Assembly (NCBI GenBank): GCA_948470475.1
Contig: OX419336.1
Coordinates: 39,019,420-39,083,419 of the forward strand
DNA from: Galaxea fascicularis
Lineage: Eukaryota > Cnidaria > Anthozoa > Scleractinia > Euphylliidae
Length of the DNA: 64,000 bases
Direction: 5' to 3'
Positions 12,081-22,382 of this stretch are shown piece after piece; position 1 is the stretch's first letter; every line of letters begins with the position of its first letter. The notes beneath the pieces were generated by a model. The model was not told the DNA's origin, made no database searches, and saw nothing but the letters and a program-made list of their open reading frames with translations. A program made the position numbers and the translations under genes.

Positions 12081-12219
12081 TTTCCCCTGGCAAAATGTTT
12101 AGTGTCCAATTTCCTAAAACCCGAGTCTCCTTTCTCTCCATATATGGTAATGTACACATTAGCATCTGTATCAGCTCCATCAATGTCCCCAGTTAAGGTG
12201 CTAACAGTGTAGTTTGTAC
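12081..12219 (-). CDS. Exon: PLAT/LH2 domain, part 1
   Basis: A 139-base exon, phase 1 in and phase 2 out, donor GTAAGTTT. It encodes NYTVSTLTGDIDGADTDANV then YITIYGEKGDSGFRKLDTKH. Y-v-v-TG-i-gAdTDAnVyitiyGe-GdsG-rkL is the signature of PLAT (lipoxygenase homology) domains such as those of polycystins and LOXHD1, a beta-sandwich that binds lipid or protein partners. Confidence 0.92.
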
Positions 12220-12583
12220 CTAGAGACACATGACATGAGATTATACGAAGGGATAAAAGAATTGAGTAAAAGTAACGGGACTCAAGACTGTGGGAATTCT
12301 ACGAACGATAATTGATTCATGAATTTCTTAAATGATAGAGGTATTTCCATAATATAGTGATTGTGTTTTCACATGAGATATCTTTGGTCGGAAAACTTTT
12401 TCGGTTACGAAAATTAAACCTTAAGTGTGTGAATTACCTGGTGAGACTGGCTTTTGATGAAACGATTCATGCTTTACGATTGCTTCTGTAAAGGGTGTGA
12501 TTGTATCAAAATGATACCCTTACAAACAGGTTTACCAGTAGATTAACTGAAAATAAAAAGCGAAAGAAAAGCACGACATTTAC

Positions 12584-12907
12584 CTAAGCCAAAGAAGTAA
12601 ACCATATTTGTAGAATTGCCGCCACAATTTTCCTTATCGTTTCCTTTGCATGGCATGTTGCACAGAGCCTCGTCTGCTTTGCCATATTTACCATACCGGT
12701 GCCCACAGTAGCACGTGTCAGCGTCCTGAAGACCAAAGTATGAATAGCCCTTCTCCTGTAGTGCGCATGATCGAACGCAGTCCTCTTGAGTGACAGATTT
12801 AACTATAGATTTGTCCGGCAGATCGTGTTTTAAACTGTCGTCTTTGTAACAGCCCACTTTTTGGAAAAGTAAAAGTACGTCTTGTTTCTTCTCCTCTGGT
12901 AAATTTT
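12584..12907 (-). CDS. Exon: WSC domain
   Basis: A 324-base phase 1-1 exon, donor GTAAATGT. After a short linker (NLPEEKKQDVLLLFQKV) it carries a complete WSC domain: GCYKDD at the start, DCVRSCALQEKGYSYFGLQD in the middle, CYCGHRYGKYGKADEALCNM, then CKGNDKENCGG and VYFFG at the end. Eight cysteines match the family. WSC domains are putative carbohydrate-binding modules of yeast wall sensors, polycystin-1 and kremen. Confidence 0.93.
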
Positions 12908-12974
12908 CTGTTCAATTGAAACAAATAAAGTCAGTTATTCTTTACTTTTGTGGCAGATAGGCCGGGTGTAAACG

Positions 12975-13075
12975 TAGTCTCCTTCGCAGCCGTGTTTTTG
13001 GGATGTTAAGCAACGCTGCCCTCCTTTGGGGGAGAGCGTTGCGTGACATACCAAAAACGGCTGCGAAGGACAGAA
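12975..13075. mobile_element. Small MITE with 10-bp direct flanks
   Basis: CTCCTTCGCAGCCGT at the left pairs with ACGGCTGCGAAGGA at the right. GGTGTAAACG is directly repeated at 12965-12974 and 13076-13085, fitting a 9-10 bp target duplication and a Mutator-like origin. It lies 18 bases from the exon at 13094. Confidence 0.78.
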
Positions 13076-13093
13076 GGTGTAAACGAAACGTAC

Positions 13094-13207
13094 CGATTAG
13101 ATTAAGAGAGCTTCCGTTTTTCTGATATTTCTCACTGTCGATCTTGAGCTCTGGTTTAGGAATTTTTGCTTTCTTTACGATTGGATTCTCGGCATCCGGC
13201 TTCGAAA
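13094..13207 (-). CDS. Exon: basic Pro/Lys linker
   Basis: A 114-base phase 1-1 exon, acceptor CATTTACAG and donor GTACGTTT. It encodes SKPDAENPIVKKAKIPKPEL then KIDSEKYQKNGSSLNLI. No domain; a linker between EGF and WSC. A Mutator-like MITE (12975-13075) sits just downstream in the intron. Confidence 0.78.
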
Positions 13208-13738
13208 CTGTAAATGAAAACACAAAAAGACAATTGAGATCAGGACATTTACGAAAAATGTCGAAAAGCAGTTTTTTGTTGCAACCACCACAGAAACACA
13301 CCAGGGCTCAATATTCTGTCTCTTCCCTTAACAGTAGCAAGACGCATAAAGACGTGCAACACGAGCGTAGGTCCCACCATGTTGGAAACAAATGCAAAGT
13401 GTAGGCGGACTGATTTTGAAACGCATTGTGTTATTACATCGCTTTTAATAATTCTGGGTCATCGCCTGACTGCCACTGATAATTTCATCATTTATGGTAT
13501 TCCGTGCAAACTGAAACTGATAACCCTTTTTATGGTGCGCCTTGCACTTAACGAATACTAACAATCCAACCCTAAAAACGTATGAAGAAACAGAATAATA
13601 GTGGAATATACACAAAACTCTTCAAGGGCTGATCTAAGGAATCCAAGACAAATCACGTGGCGAAATAGTAAGCACAGGAAGAGAGTCTTATATTTGGTTA
13701 GACAACCGGAAAAGATCATTACACAAACGATTGCAGAC

Positions 13739-13855
13739 CTTGACAGTTTCTTCCTGTGAAATCAGATGTACATTTGCAGCGGTATCCGTCAAGCCTTTTA
13801 CTGTCCCGGATGCACTTGGCTCCATTCTCACACGGTTCAGGCTCACACTTGTTTC
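13739..13855 (-). CDS. Exon: EGF-like domain
   Basis: A 117-base phase 1-1 exon with one EGF-like domain. Six cysteines run CEPEPCENGAKC, then CKCTSDFTGRNC. The C-E-N-G-A-x-C and C-x-C-x-x-x-F-x-G-x-x-C motifs are standard. The donor GTCTGC is non-optimal. A phase 1-1 exon is the usual state for shuffled EGF modules. Confidence 0.9.
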
Positions 13856-14290
13856 CTGTAATTGGTGTTTACATTCCTATTAGTCAAGTCTCTAACAGAC
13901 ATATCTTGAAAATTATGTCAAGCAGAGCTAATGTTTTGACATTGATGTTTGTAGACACACAAGCACATTTAATTTCGTTGTGAGCAAATGTCTCGAAATA
14001 GGGGTGCGTCCCAAGACATTCCGTTGTGTATAAAATCAAACTCACTCTTCACTGTTTTGTCAAAATCATACAGTAATCTTTTCTTTAATAATAAAGACGC
14101 GACTTGCTTGCTTGTGCTCTTGCATTCAGCATCAATTTGTTTTCAAGTTTCTGATCACGTCGGCGTTCGAGTTCGTCGTTGGAATTTTTCCTACTACATG
14201 ATGACTTAATTTCTTGGGTTTTGAAATTCAACTGAGAATATATTTATTTTGTGTGTGATGTTTTGCAACGTTATTTGGGTTTCGTCTTAC

Positions 14291-14308
14291 CTGAAGTGGA
14301 TTCTGAAC
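14291..14308 (-). CDS. 18-base micro-exon
   Basis: A phase 1-1 exon of six codons, acceptor CTCTTTTTAG and donor GTAAGACG, encoding SESTS with Gly completed at each junction. Such small exons are invisible to ORF scans; support is the pair of good splice sites and phase agreement. Confidence 0.5.
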
Positions 14309-14911
14309 CTAAAAAGAGACGAAAAAAAAATACATTAATTCGTCAAATATCTCTCTCTACGTGGACTTAACAAATTTAAACAGCCACACAACGTTTGGGC
14401 TGAACTGAACTGTACATTATGGCAAAGGAGGCTCCTCTGTGCATGAATATCACTGTACTGTTCCACTAAGTCAACTGTGTATTGTTTACATTTATAATAT
14501 TCTTCCTTTCTTATCTCGGGCTGGTGTACTGTGCACCTCCGCTGACTAAACTCTGCTGAATCTGACAAAGCCATACGATTTACTCAATGAGTAAACTGTT
14601 GCATGGACCACGCAGGGGGAGAGACCGGGGGAGCCAGGGTCCCCTACTTTTTTGTGGAAAAACATAAATTTAGTAAAATTCATTATTCATTTTGTGGAAA
14701 AACATAAATTTAGTAAAATTCATTACCGAATACGAATGGATATTTACGGGACAATAGTGCTGGCGGATCTCGCGGGAAAACATCCAAGCATAGTAACCCT
14801 GTTCCAAAACCGAAAAGAATATGAGTCACCATATATGGGGCTGTGCCGAAATCTTGCCGTATTTTTCCTTACCTCAGGACATGAAATTAACACAATATTT
14901 TATTTCCTTAC

Positions 14912-14983
14912 CTTGAATCTCATCATCGGCTTCTTCATCTTTGTCGTATTTACCGGCATTGTGGGAAAAGGCCACAGATGTCG
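14912..14983 (-). CDS. Exon: acidic linker
   Basis: A 72-base phase 1-1 exon, acceptor GGTTTCTTCGCAG and donor GTAAGGAA. It encodes TSVAFSHNAGKYDKDEEADD then EIQ. An internal in-frame acceptor (after ACGACAAAG) would shorten it, but the upper acceptor has the better pyrimidine tract. Confidence 0.65.
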
Positions 14984-15330
14984 CTGCGAAGAAACCAAAG
15001 TAACTGGGTTTTCGTTCACTGATAAAACGAGAACATAGTTTTCAAGGCCCCACGAATTGGCTGTAACTTAAATCGAAAGAGACATGCTAATCCCACATTG
15101 ATGAAGATCAAAAATCGAATTAACCAGGCTTCGTTAGGTAGGCCTGAGATTGGGACAAAAGCATAAGCATAACGACGTTATACCTATGCTTCGCCCAGTT
15201 TTCACACTTGTTTAACGCGACATAAGCATAAGCATAAAAAAAATGGAAAAGACTCCTTTTTCTTGTTGCGTTCGACGAAGGAGAACGCACACTAACCTGG
15301 TGTCACTGTGCACGATAACACCAGTTAATA

Positions 15331-15500
15331 GGCCATTTCCAAGTTCATGTCTGCCTCCTCTTCAAAGCGAGTCTAAGTGCGAAGTTTTTGTGATGGTAAT
15401 TAGTTCTACTTTACATATGAATGAAAACTAATTTTCATTACAAAAACTTCGTACTTAGACTCGCTTTGAAGAGGAGGCAGACATGAACTCGGAAATGGCC
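15331..15500. mobile_element. MITE of the GGCCATTTCC family, copy 2
   Basis: A nearly perfect foldback: GGCCATTTCCAAGTTCATGT to ACATGAACTCGGAAATGGCC, flanked by TA on both sides. The long stretch CTTCAAAGCGAGTCTAAG pairs with its complement. Its arms are the best preserved of the three copies, suggesting a recent insertion. Confidence 0.9.
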
Positions 15501-16543
15501 TATTTTAACATTCCTTGAGGACACCACAATAGCCTCCCCGCTTTAATTTTTCAGGGGCGAATATAATAGTCGGAAGGGGTCGAGAATTTATCGGGGGAAG
15601 TCGGAAGTTAAAGTCGGAACGATCGAACTGGCGTGTTTACCGCTGACGTTGTTTATGAGTTTTAGGCACGTTCACCGAAACCATTTGGATATCATATTTC
15701 AACGCTAATATACAAATTAGTCGATGTCAACAAAACTTCACTTTCTAAAGACAACTATGAATTAACGAGGACAAAATATTCAACAAACAGTTTTTGCAGC
15801 CAAATATGTTATTGGAATAATCAATAATTTTGTTGTTAGGAGCGAAAAACCTTCGATTTCCGAGCGAGCGTGAACACAAACACGCTGTCTTCACACATGC
15901 TTCGCCTCTGTCGAAAGCGATCACTCCGTCGCAAATAGCGCGACTTTTCAAGTCAAAAAACAAACGTCACACTATTTCAGTTCAAATGGTCAGTCAAACA
16001 AGTCTCAAAAAGAAAATCGAAATTCAAAAACACTGTTTACCGTCCTGTAACATCTTTCCTGGTGTCATAAAATCCATTTCAAGTCCGCGGTTCGGCCTAA
16101 ATCTTTGAGCCGACTTCAGGTTGTGTTTTGGAAATCAAAGCAGTTCAACCGCGAAACGATCTTTCGTCGGTTTACGACCTCCATGTCCCCATTTTTTCAC
16201 CGCCGATTTATCTTTAGGATTATATCTTTCCATTTTGAGCTCCACAGAGCTTCATCTCAATTCTAAGAGAAGAAAAACAAGTCTTGGAAATTTAGGACCG
16301 ATGCGCGTGTGACGCCATTTTCTCCTTTTCCACAATCTTATGCGGCCGGCCTAAAACCTCCCTTTCCCCTACCCCCTATGACGCTTAAAAATATGCACAG
16401 AAGACAGATTCTGATTGGTTTATTTCTCCGCAAAATGACTGACTGTATTAGAAGACTAAAAAACACCAAATAGGTGAGGTTTTGGAGTCAATGGGCTAAA
16501 TCACAATAAACCGAACCTAATACGCACGCGCAAGTCAACTTAC

Positions 16544-16621
16544 AATCTGAGTCCTGATCGTCCCAATCTCCTGATCCTGATCCGAATCCAGAGTCAAGAT
16601 CCTCATCCAGTGAAAGTTTTG
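16544..16621 (-). CDS. Exon: acidic Ser-Gly segment
   Basis: A 78-base phase 1-1 exon, donor GTAAGTTG. It encodes KLSLDEDLDSGFGSGSGDWD then DQDSD. Ser-Gly dipeptides lie in a strongly acidic run, the glycosaminoglycan attachment consensus, like the exons at 60288 and 61009. Its last base completes Ser with the next exon. Confidence 0.75.
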
Positions 16622-16997
16622 CTTTACAGCAAAACAGAAAAGCAAAAGAAAATTGTTTGTCAGTTTAGTAATTAATGTGAAAATCCGAAAATCGTGAGCA
16701 CTAGAATGTTTACAGTATGTCATTCCGTTTCAAGTAAAAAGCTAATCAGGCCCGAGAAAACTAAACAGCAAACAATAACGGTAATTAGTTTGTGGGTTCA
16801 CGCTTCCGACTGGTTCCTGATGGTAATTGCATGCGTCGCGATTTGTTTTGGGTTTACTTCTCATTGGTTGAGAAATTGGCGCGACTGTTAACAACCAATC
16901 ATAGAGCGAAGTAACATTGAACCACTTAAGTTAACGAGAACTACTTAAATGAAGCCATTCTGTGAGGAAAGGACTAAAATTACAGGCGCGTTTTATT

Positions 16998-17348
16998 TAG
17001 CCTGAGTATCAGGCCCTATCGGGAAAGCGGGGACGAGGGGAAGGAAGAGAAGAAGGGCCTGACACAAATTCATTGATTCGCTTGTCTCCAACATCCAGAT
17101 TCTGGATATTACGCTAATTGGTCAAAAGACAATAAGAATCGTCACGTGAGTCAACCGGAGGTCAAGCTTCCAGCGCAGGGGTTAGAGACGCCATATTGAA
17201 GTTTACTCTCATGACACATGACAGTTACCCGAAGTGATTTTGATTGGCTAATTTTAACACGCGCTGTCTGGGGGTGGAAGGCGTTTCTTCCTTCGCTTTT
17301 TCGCTCTTTTTGCCTTCCCCACGCTAGAAACGCCTGATACTCAGGCTA
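16998..17348. mobile_element. Mutator-like MITE with 9-bp target duplication
   Basis: Terminal inverted repeats TAGCCTGAGTATCAGG and CCTGATACTCAGGCTA bound 351 bases. CGTTTTATT is directly repeated at 16989-16997 and 17349-17357. Nine-base duplications are the mark of Mutator/MULE transposition. No transposase is present. Confidence 0.88.
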
Positions 17349-18011
17349 CGTTTTATTGGGACATATTAAAGACATTACAGGAGTCGGAGTCGGAAGCAGA
17401 AGCAGAAGCACCAAGCAATCACAATGCTTGTTTTCACGCTTTCCGATTACAGTTTGATACTAAAATAGCGCTTGCGACTCCGACAATCTAGTACTCACTA
17501 GACGGAATTTTAAAATTTTAATTTACAAAGGTACATTCCAAAACCAAAAAAACTGGTGCGAACCTCCTTAACTGATATATAATTTCTACTAAAGGCTGGT
17601 TTTCACTGGCAACGGAGTCGGAGTCGGAGTCGGAGTCGTAATCAGAAGCTTAGAGTGTTATGATCTAGTAAAAAACAAAAACCCGACGGTGTCAGAAGCA
17701 GAAGGCTACAACATCATTTCGACGCATGACCAAACTTTGGTTTCCTAGCAACAGCTGTTACCATAGCAACGGTAAAGTAAGGCAGCTCGTTTTGAAAAAG
17801 CTCAATTATCTCGATATTCATGCAGTAAGACACTTCACAACGAAACTTTTAGAGTGTCAACCACTTTTAAAAGTCCCAAAGCGTGTAGGCCAAATTAGCA
17901 AAAAATTGTAATCAACAGTTGAAAAAGCTTTCCCCAAACGAAGGAAACCTTAAATTTGTTCTCTATTCTTAAAGTTTACTACACTACAAGTGACTAAGCA
18001 CACTCCATTAC

Positions 18012-18261
18012 CTTTGACTGGACAGCTCTTGAGGTTTCCTATTTGCTGCTCATCCAACGCCTTGTTGTAAATCTGCAAACAGGAGATCTTTCCAGCAAAC
18101 CTCCTATCGTCCCCATCCCTGGCGCCAAGTCTGATTGGGTACTGAGTAGCTAGTTTAATTTGGCCAATGTTACGGCTCTTCACCATCTTGCCATTGTGCC
18201 AGAGCTGTGCCACGCCAGTCGTGTTATCGTATGTTGCACCAACCTGGTTCCACTCGTTCAG
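18012..18261 (-). CDS. Exon: LamG/ConA-like domain 3, C-terminal part
   Basis: A 250-base exon, phase 0 in and phase 1 out, acceptor CCCCCAG and donor GTAATGGA. It encodes EWNQVGATYDNTTGVAQLWH, then PIRLGARDGDDRRFAGKISC and LQIYNKALDEQQIGNLKSCP. W-xx-vgatYd---g-a-lw-nG and the rF-GkIsclqiYnkaLd-qqi ending are strong marks of the pentraxin/LamG-like family. Confidence 0.92.
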
Positions 18262-18336
18262 CTGGGGGATTAAATCAATATGTGATTCAGTACTTTTCGA
18301 ATGGCACCAAAGAAGAACCAAAAGAGACAAGGATTG

Positions 18337-18338
18337 AC

Positions 18339-18370
<32 letters not shown>
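18337..18370. repeat. (GAT)n microsatellite
   Basis: About eleven GAT units in the intron upstream of the exon at 18012. They create a spurious poly-Asp frame on the plus strand. Confidence 0.9.
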
Positions 18371-18371
<1 letters not shown>

Positions 18372-18845
18372 GTTTATAATGTCATTTTCTCATTAGCTAA
18401 TTGTGGACACGAATGTATAAAACCCTAAAAGATAACTTAAGTTAAAAAATTCATAAATTCGTAAACCTATAAATCAGATTAAATTAAATTTGAGGTGTTC
18501 CATAGTCTAACAAGTATGCCGAAATTGGAAAGTTCAGCAGAATCCGACTCTGAACTCACAGTTTCAACGAAATTGAAGAATAATTGAAGGCGAGTGGAAC
18601 CAAGAGAACCCGAATAAGTTGTGTCCAACTCACAACACTTACTGAACCAGACCTAGCTTTGGAAAAAGCGATCTCTAGCAAAATCCTCTACTTCAATCCA
18701 TCACAATCGCTAAAAACACCCCGAAGGAGTGTCAGCCTGTTGGCCTGATACAGACGTGCAAGAAGCAATTAAAGTTGTTGATGTAGACTGTTATGGTATC
18801 TTTCTTGTGTGAATTGTTGGGTTCCCCAGATATTGAAACACAGAC

Positions 18846-19105
18846 CTGTAAGACTCTAGAAGCAATTGGCTTATGGAACACTCCGTTGCGGTGTACAAAT
18901 CGTACAAACAGCTCTGTGGATTCAAACTGCCATAAGTGGACTCCCCATCCGTCTGTTTTGTAGTTCAGTATGGGTCCTCCACTCCCCGTGGGGTAAATAT
19001 TGGCCAAGATTGTCATGGAGTTTTGTGTGTCCATCTTGCCATCATTGGGAATTTCCACAAATGAGTCCGCTGTGCCTTTAAATTCATAGGCCCCACCTTC
19101 TTCAT
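18846..19105 (-). CDS. Exon: LamG/ConA-like domain 3, central part
   Basis: A 260-base exon, phase 1 in and phase 0 out, acceptor TTCGACAG. It encodes AYEFKGTADSFVEIPNDGKM, then DTQNSMTILANIYPTGSGGP and WGVHLWQFESTELFVRFVHR. F-G-DSfv-IPN-g-mdt--S-Ti-a-iyP is the typical LamG-like jelly-roll core. Confidence 0.9.
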
Positions 19106-19525
19106 CTGTCGAAAACAAGACGAATATAGCAAGCCACTACTTTATAAAACATCGTTTACTAATTGGTAATGCAGGAATGAACTCATGATCGACGCAAGGA
19201 GGATGCATTGCGTCCCTTAGAGCACGAGCTCAAGTCGGCCCAGAGGTGCGCGTTTCTCAAAAGTCCCGAAAACGTCAAATCCTCTAAAGATATGATGAGA
19301 AAAAAAAAGTGTACCGCCAAAAATTTCTCTCCGTGCAAAATCCTGACGAATTCTCTCAGTCCATCTAAGTCCCCTTCGAAAAACATATGGAAAGTGCACC
19401 AATGAAGTGCCAAAGAGCCCTAAATCTAGGACACAGATACACGTCCTGAGTGGCCGACTCATTGGTCTGAGGACGAATGAGTGCTTAAGCAGTTCCTTGA
19501 TATTCAAAGGGTTCAGTCAACTTAC

Positions 19526-19642
19526 CATCAGGACCAGTGGCGGGTTCTACGTTGCTTAGGACTCCATTTTCGTTGTTGGGTCCGGCATCTTTACCACCGA
19601 ATGCTTTGTTCAATGGATACAAGCCAACGGGCTTGGGTATGG
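19526..19642 (-). CDS. Exon: leader of LamG/ConA-like domain 3
   Basis: A 117-base phase 1-1 exon, acceptor TTTTCAG and donor GTAAGTTG. It encodes IPKPVGLYPLNKAFGGKDAG then PNNENGVLSNVEPATGPD. The pattern W/Y-PL-k-fgg-D-sgn-N-g is the usual start of ConA-like laminin G 3-type domains. Confidence 0.85.
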
Positions 19643-19696
19643 CTGAAAATACATGGCCAGATGAAATTAGGCATACTCTTTTTGAAACCGAAATTA

Positions 19697-20227
19697 CAGT
19701 TGAACCCCGTTAATTTCGAAATCGCAGGGGAAAGAGAAAACATAGTTCGAATTCGCGGGGATTCGAAATAACTGCTGATAGACCTTTATTTACTGAAAAT
19801 TTCACAATATTGTCATTATTTTTTTTCTGAGGAACATCTACAGGCATTCCTCAAAATATTCAACAATTTGCTTTTTGAAAAACAAAAGGTAAACCTTAAC
19901 GTAACTGTATAACTACAAATATCGCCATCACAAATCTGTACAGCCTCGCCGACTGCGACTGGCACGGATTTTGCAATTCGAATTGTGCACAATGAACGAA
20001 GACAGTTGTCACCGGCTGTGTTCTTGACAGGGTCTTTTTAACAAAACGTTTAAATAAAAAGGTGGAATCAAGTCCAAAGGAAACAAAAATTGGTTCGAAT
20101 AAGCGGGGAATTGGAAATAACCGTGTTCGAGATTAAGCTTAGTAAAACGACAAACAAGGGGGAAAAACCAGGGGAAATGAACAGTAGTTTGAAATAGCGG
20201 GGAATTCGAAATAACAGTGTGCAACTG
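19697..20227. mobile_element. Tigger/pogo-like MITE
   Basis: It begins CAGTTGAACCCCGTTAATTT and ends GGAATTCGAAATAACAGTGT GCAACTG, with TA on both sides. CAGTTGAACC...TTATTTCGAA is typical of Tigger-type Tc1/mariner ends. The interior has many TTCGAATT-like motifs and no transposase. Confidence 0.8.
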
Positions 20228-20544
20228 TAGTTGATATTTTACATTGAAATGGTCTCTGTTAGTAAAAGACTAAGCACCAAGCTCTCTTAGTGTGAACTAA
20301 GGAAAAAAAATTTCGCGTGGCACAAAACTGTGTTTGCAAATATTATCTCTTTACGTGGAAAATCTGCTCGAGATCTTTGGATATTTGTATTTGTGGGAAA
20401 CCTTTCTTTTGATCTGTGCCTTAAAAAGCTTTGGATTTACGTTCATTTTGTTTAACTATACAACCCAACCATAGTTAAGCTTTGTGTCATTGTAAATTGG
20501 TGGTTTATATAGACAATCAATCTCACCATAGAAAGCGTACAAAC

Positions 20545-20583
20545 CTTCCTCCTCTGATGAAGGGCCTGGACCTGTCCTTCCAT
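20545..20583 (-). CDS. 39-base micro-exon: acidic linker
   Basis: A phase 1-1 exon of 13 codons, acceptor CTATCTCAG and donor GTTTGTAC. It encodes GRTGPGPSSEEE, an acidic Gly/Pro/Ser linker between PA14 domain 2 and the third LamG-like domain. Confidence 0.65.
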
Positions 20584-20844
20584 CTGAGATAGAATTAATC
20601 ACTTTCAGTTTGTTTTAATCAAAACATCCTTACCATAAACAGTTTTCTACCCTGCCTTCGGACATCAATGAACCGGAAAAAAATGTTGAATTCTGACAAG
20701 ATTATCAGTTAGAGGAGTCACAAAATTGACAATTAACATAATGAAAGAAAACTGATTTCCAACGTTCGTTTGTCTTGATGCTGTTCATTTTTAAGAAATC
20801 TCGATTACATGACCCTTGGTTGTACTTTAGCTGAGCTCTTGCCA

Positions 20845-21026
20845 AATAGGCCCTTTACAGTTAGCGGTCACATGGTACAAGAGCAAATTGTGCACTGGGA
20901 CACTGATCCTAAACAAAGAAAATTTAAATTAAGTTGCTTTGTTTTAGACGTCAGATGTCAGTGCTACTTTGCTCTCTAGCAAGGTGTTTTTTGTACCATG
21001 TGACCACCAACTACAAAGGACCTATT
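20845..21026. mobile_element. MITE next to PA14 exon
   Basis: AATAGGCCCTTTACAGTTAG then GGTCACATGGTAC at the left pairs with GTACCATGTGACC and CAACTACAAAGGACCTATT at the right. It ends 20 bases before the donor edge of the exon at 21047. Confidence 0.75.
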
Positions 21027-21046
21027 GCGAAATTTCTGTTGCTTAC

Positions 21047-21219
21047 CAGGCAATCGCCAGCTCAAATGCACTCTTTTGATTGGTCCTTCAAAATGCCCAC
21101 TGGGAAGCTCTACAGCCACCGACACACAGTCGGCCAACTTATCAGCCTTCTGATACGCCTCCAGGTAATAATATTTACCCTTCTTCAGACGAACATGTTC
21201 GGACTTCTGTTCGGGAAAT
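21047..21219 (-). CDS. Exon: PA14 domain 2, part 3
   Basis: A 173-base exon, phase 2 in and phase 1 out, donor GTAAGCAA. It encodes FPEQKSEHVRLKKGKYYYLE, then AYQKADKLADCVSVAVELPS. LKKGKYYYLEAYQK is the PA14 end motif. The intron before it (21220-24988) contains a SINE and, on the opposite strand, an intronless open frame. Confidence 0.9.
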
Positions 21220-21292
21220 CTACAGAATAATGGCTTGTTACATTAACACCATAATGACATTAAGGCGTGATTATTTTGTAGATCTAGTGGAG

Positions 21293-21525
21293 GCAGGATG
21301 GCCGAGTGGTTTAGGGCGCCGGATTTCATTGCGATGACCCAGGCTCAAATCCCGCTCAAGCCACTTGCTGGTGTTGTTCTGGGTTCGTGCCTAAATCAGC
21401 CCCTCGGTCATTCTTGTAAATAGCTGATTCTTAACTCTGTTGTGTTCATTTGTATCATTGTCCCTGGAAAGCTCTTCTAAGGGAGTGGTCAATTAAGTAT
21501 TTATTTATTTATTTATTTATTTATC
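21293..21525 (+). mobile_element. tRNA-derived SINE, copy 1
   Basis: The head has a tRNA-like A box (TGGCCGAGTGG) and a B-box-like GGCTCAAATCC. The body shares GTGTTGTTCTGGGTTCGTGC and TCATTCTTGTAAATAGC with copy 2. It ends in (TTTA)n. RNA polymerase III promoter elements are inferred from this resemblance. Confidence 0.85.
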
Positions 21526-22382
21526 AGTGATGAAATCACATTTGCTTGACGATTGTGTGTCACGATACATCAAGATTTCATTGCAGTCGGTTTATTATTC
21601 CAATTCATTACAAGGTGATTACGATTTCTGTGAATCTTGTTTAACAAATATTTTACTTCCTGCGAAAACTCTTGACCGTATGAACTTAGTGGTATTTGCA
21701 AAATTAACGTTCGTTGTAACTGTAATCATTGCTAATTCTTCTAACTTTTCATCAAAGAGGCTATATAACAGGGAGCCACTTGTTAACAACTGAACACTGA
21801 AAGAACATTTTGAATTTGCCTATCATAGATCGCCACCCACAAATCCCTCACTGCATGGGTTATAAATAAATTAGCAGTTTTAAGAGCTGAGTCTCTTGCA
21901 CAGATTTGAAAAGTGACAATTAGTTGTCCTCTACGAAGAACGAACTGTAACATTTTAATTTGTTAAAGAGATGTCAAAATTTCAGCGGCGGGGCAACCTT
22001 TGAACAGTCCACGTCTTTAATTGAATTATTCTAATTAATGTTGTTATTTCAGAATAACTTTTTTTTACTGAAGAAAGGTGCTCATATATCAGTGTTAACA
22101 TTCACTGGAATATTGCTCAAACGAAGCTTTGAAACGCTAGCTAATCATGCAATGTGTTTTTCGTGGTTTCTAATGGTATATTTCAAATGTCTATGCAACG
22201 CTAACCTACATCATTTACGACCTGTCAATTGTATTAATCTTTAAAAAGCAAATAAAGAGACAAAAAAGTAAACTAGCTGTCATCTGAGAAACAAGCACAT
22301 GCACAAAGTTTGTGAGCGTATGAATGCGTGCTCACGTAGAAAACAAATTTATAAGAGTTATAAATGTTGATTTTTGACTGTA

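Noticed and set aside
12942..13301. Minus frame of 119 codons extending past the Lys/Pro linker exon
   Set aside because: The extension runs into a MITE and the intron. The exon itself is 13094-13207 with proper splice sites.
14652..15038. Plus-strand frame with a hydrophobic stretch
   Set aside because: It overlaps the antisense of the acidic exon 14912-14983 and contains a local direct duplication of 14655-14685; no independent gene evidence.
18207..18428. Plus-strand frame with a poly-Asp run
   Set aside because: It is produced by the (GAT)n microsatellite and by the antisense of the LamG-like exon at 18012-18261.
21293..21375. Possible tRNA gene
   Set aside because: Only the A and B boxes are tRNA-like; no complete cloverleaf is seen and the sequence continues into a SINE body with a (TTTA)n tail. 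The same holds at 38176.
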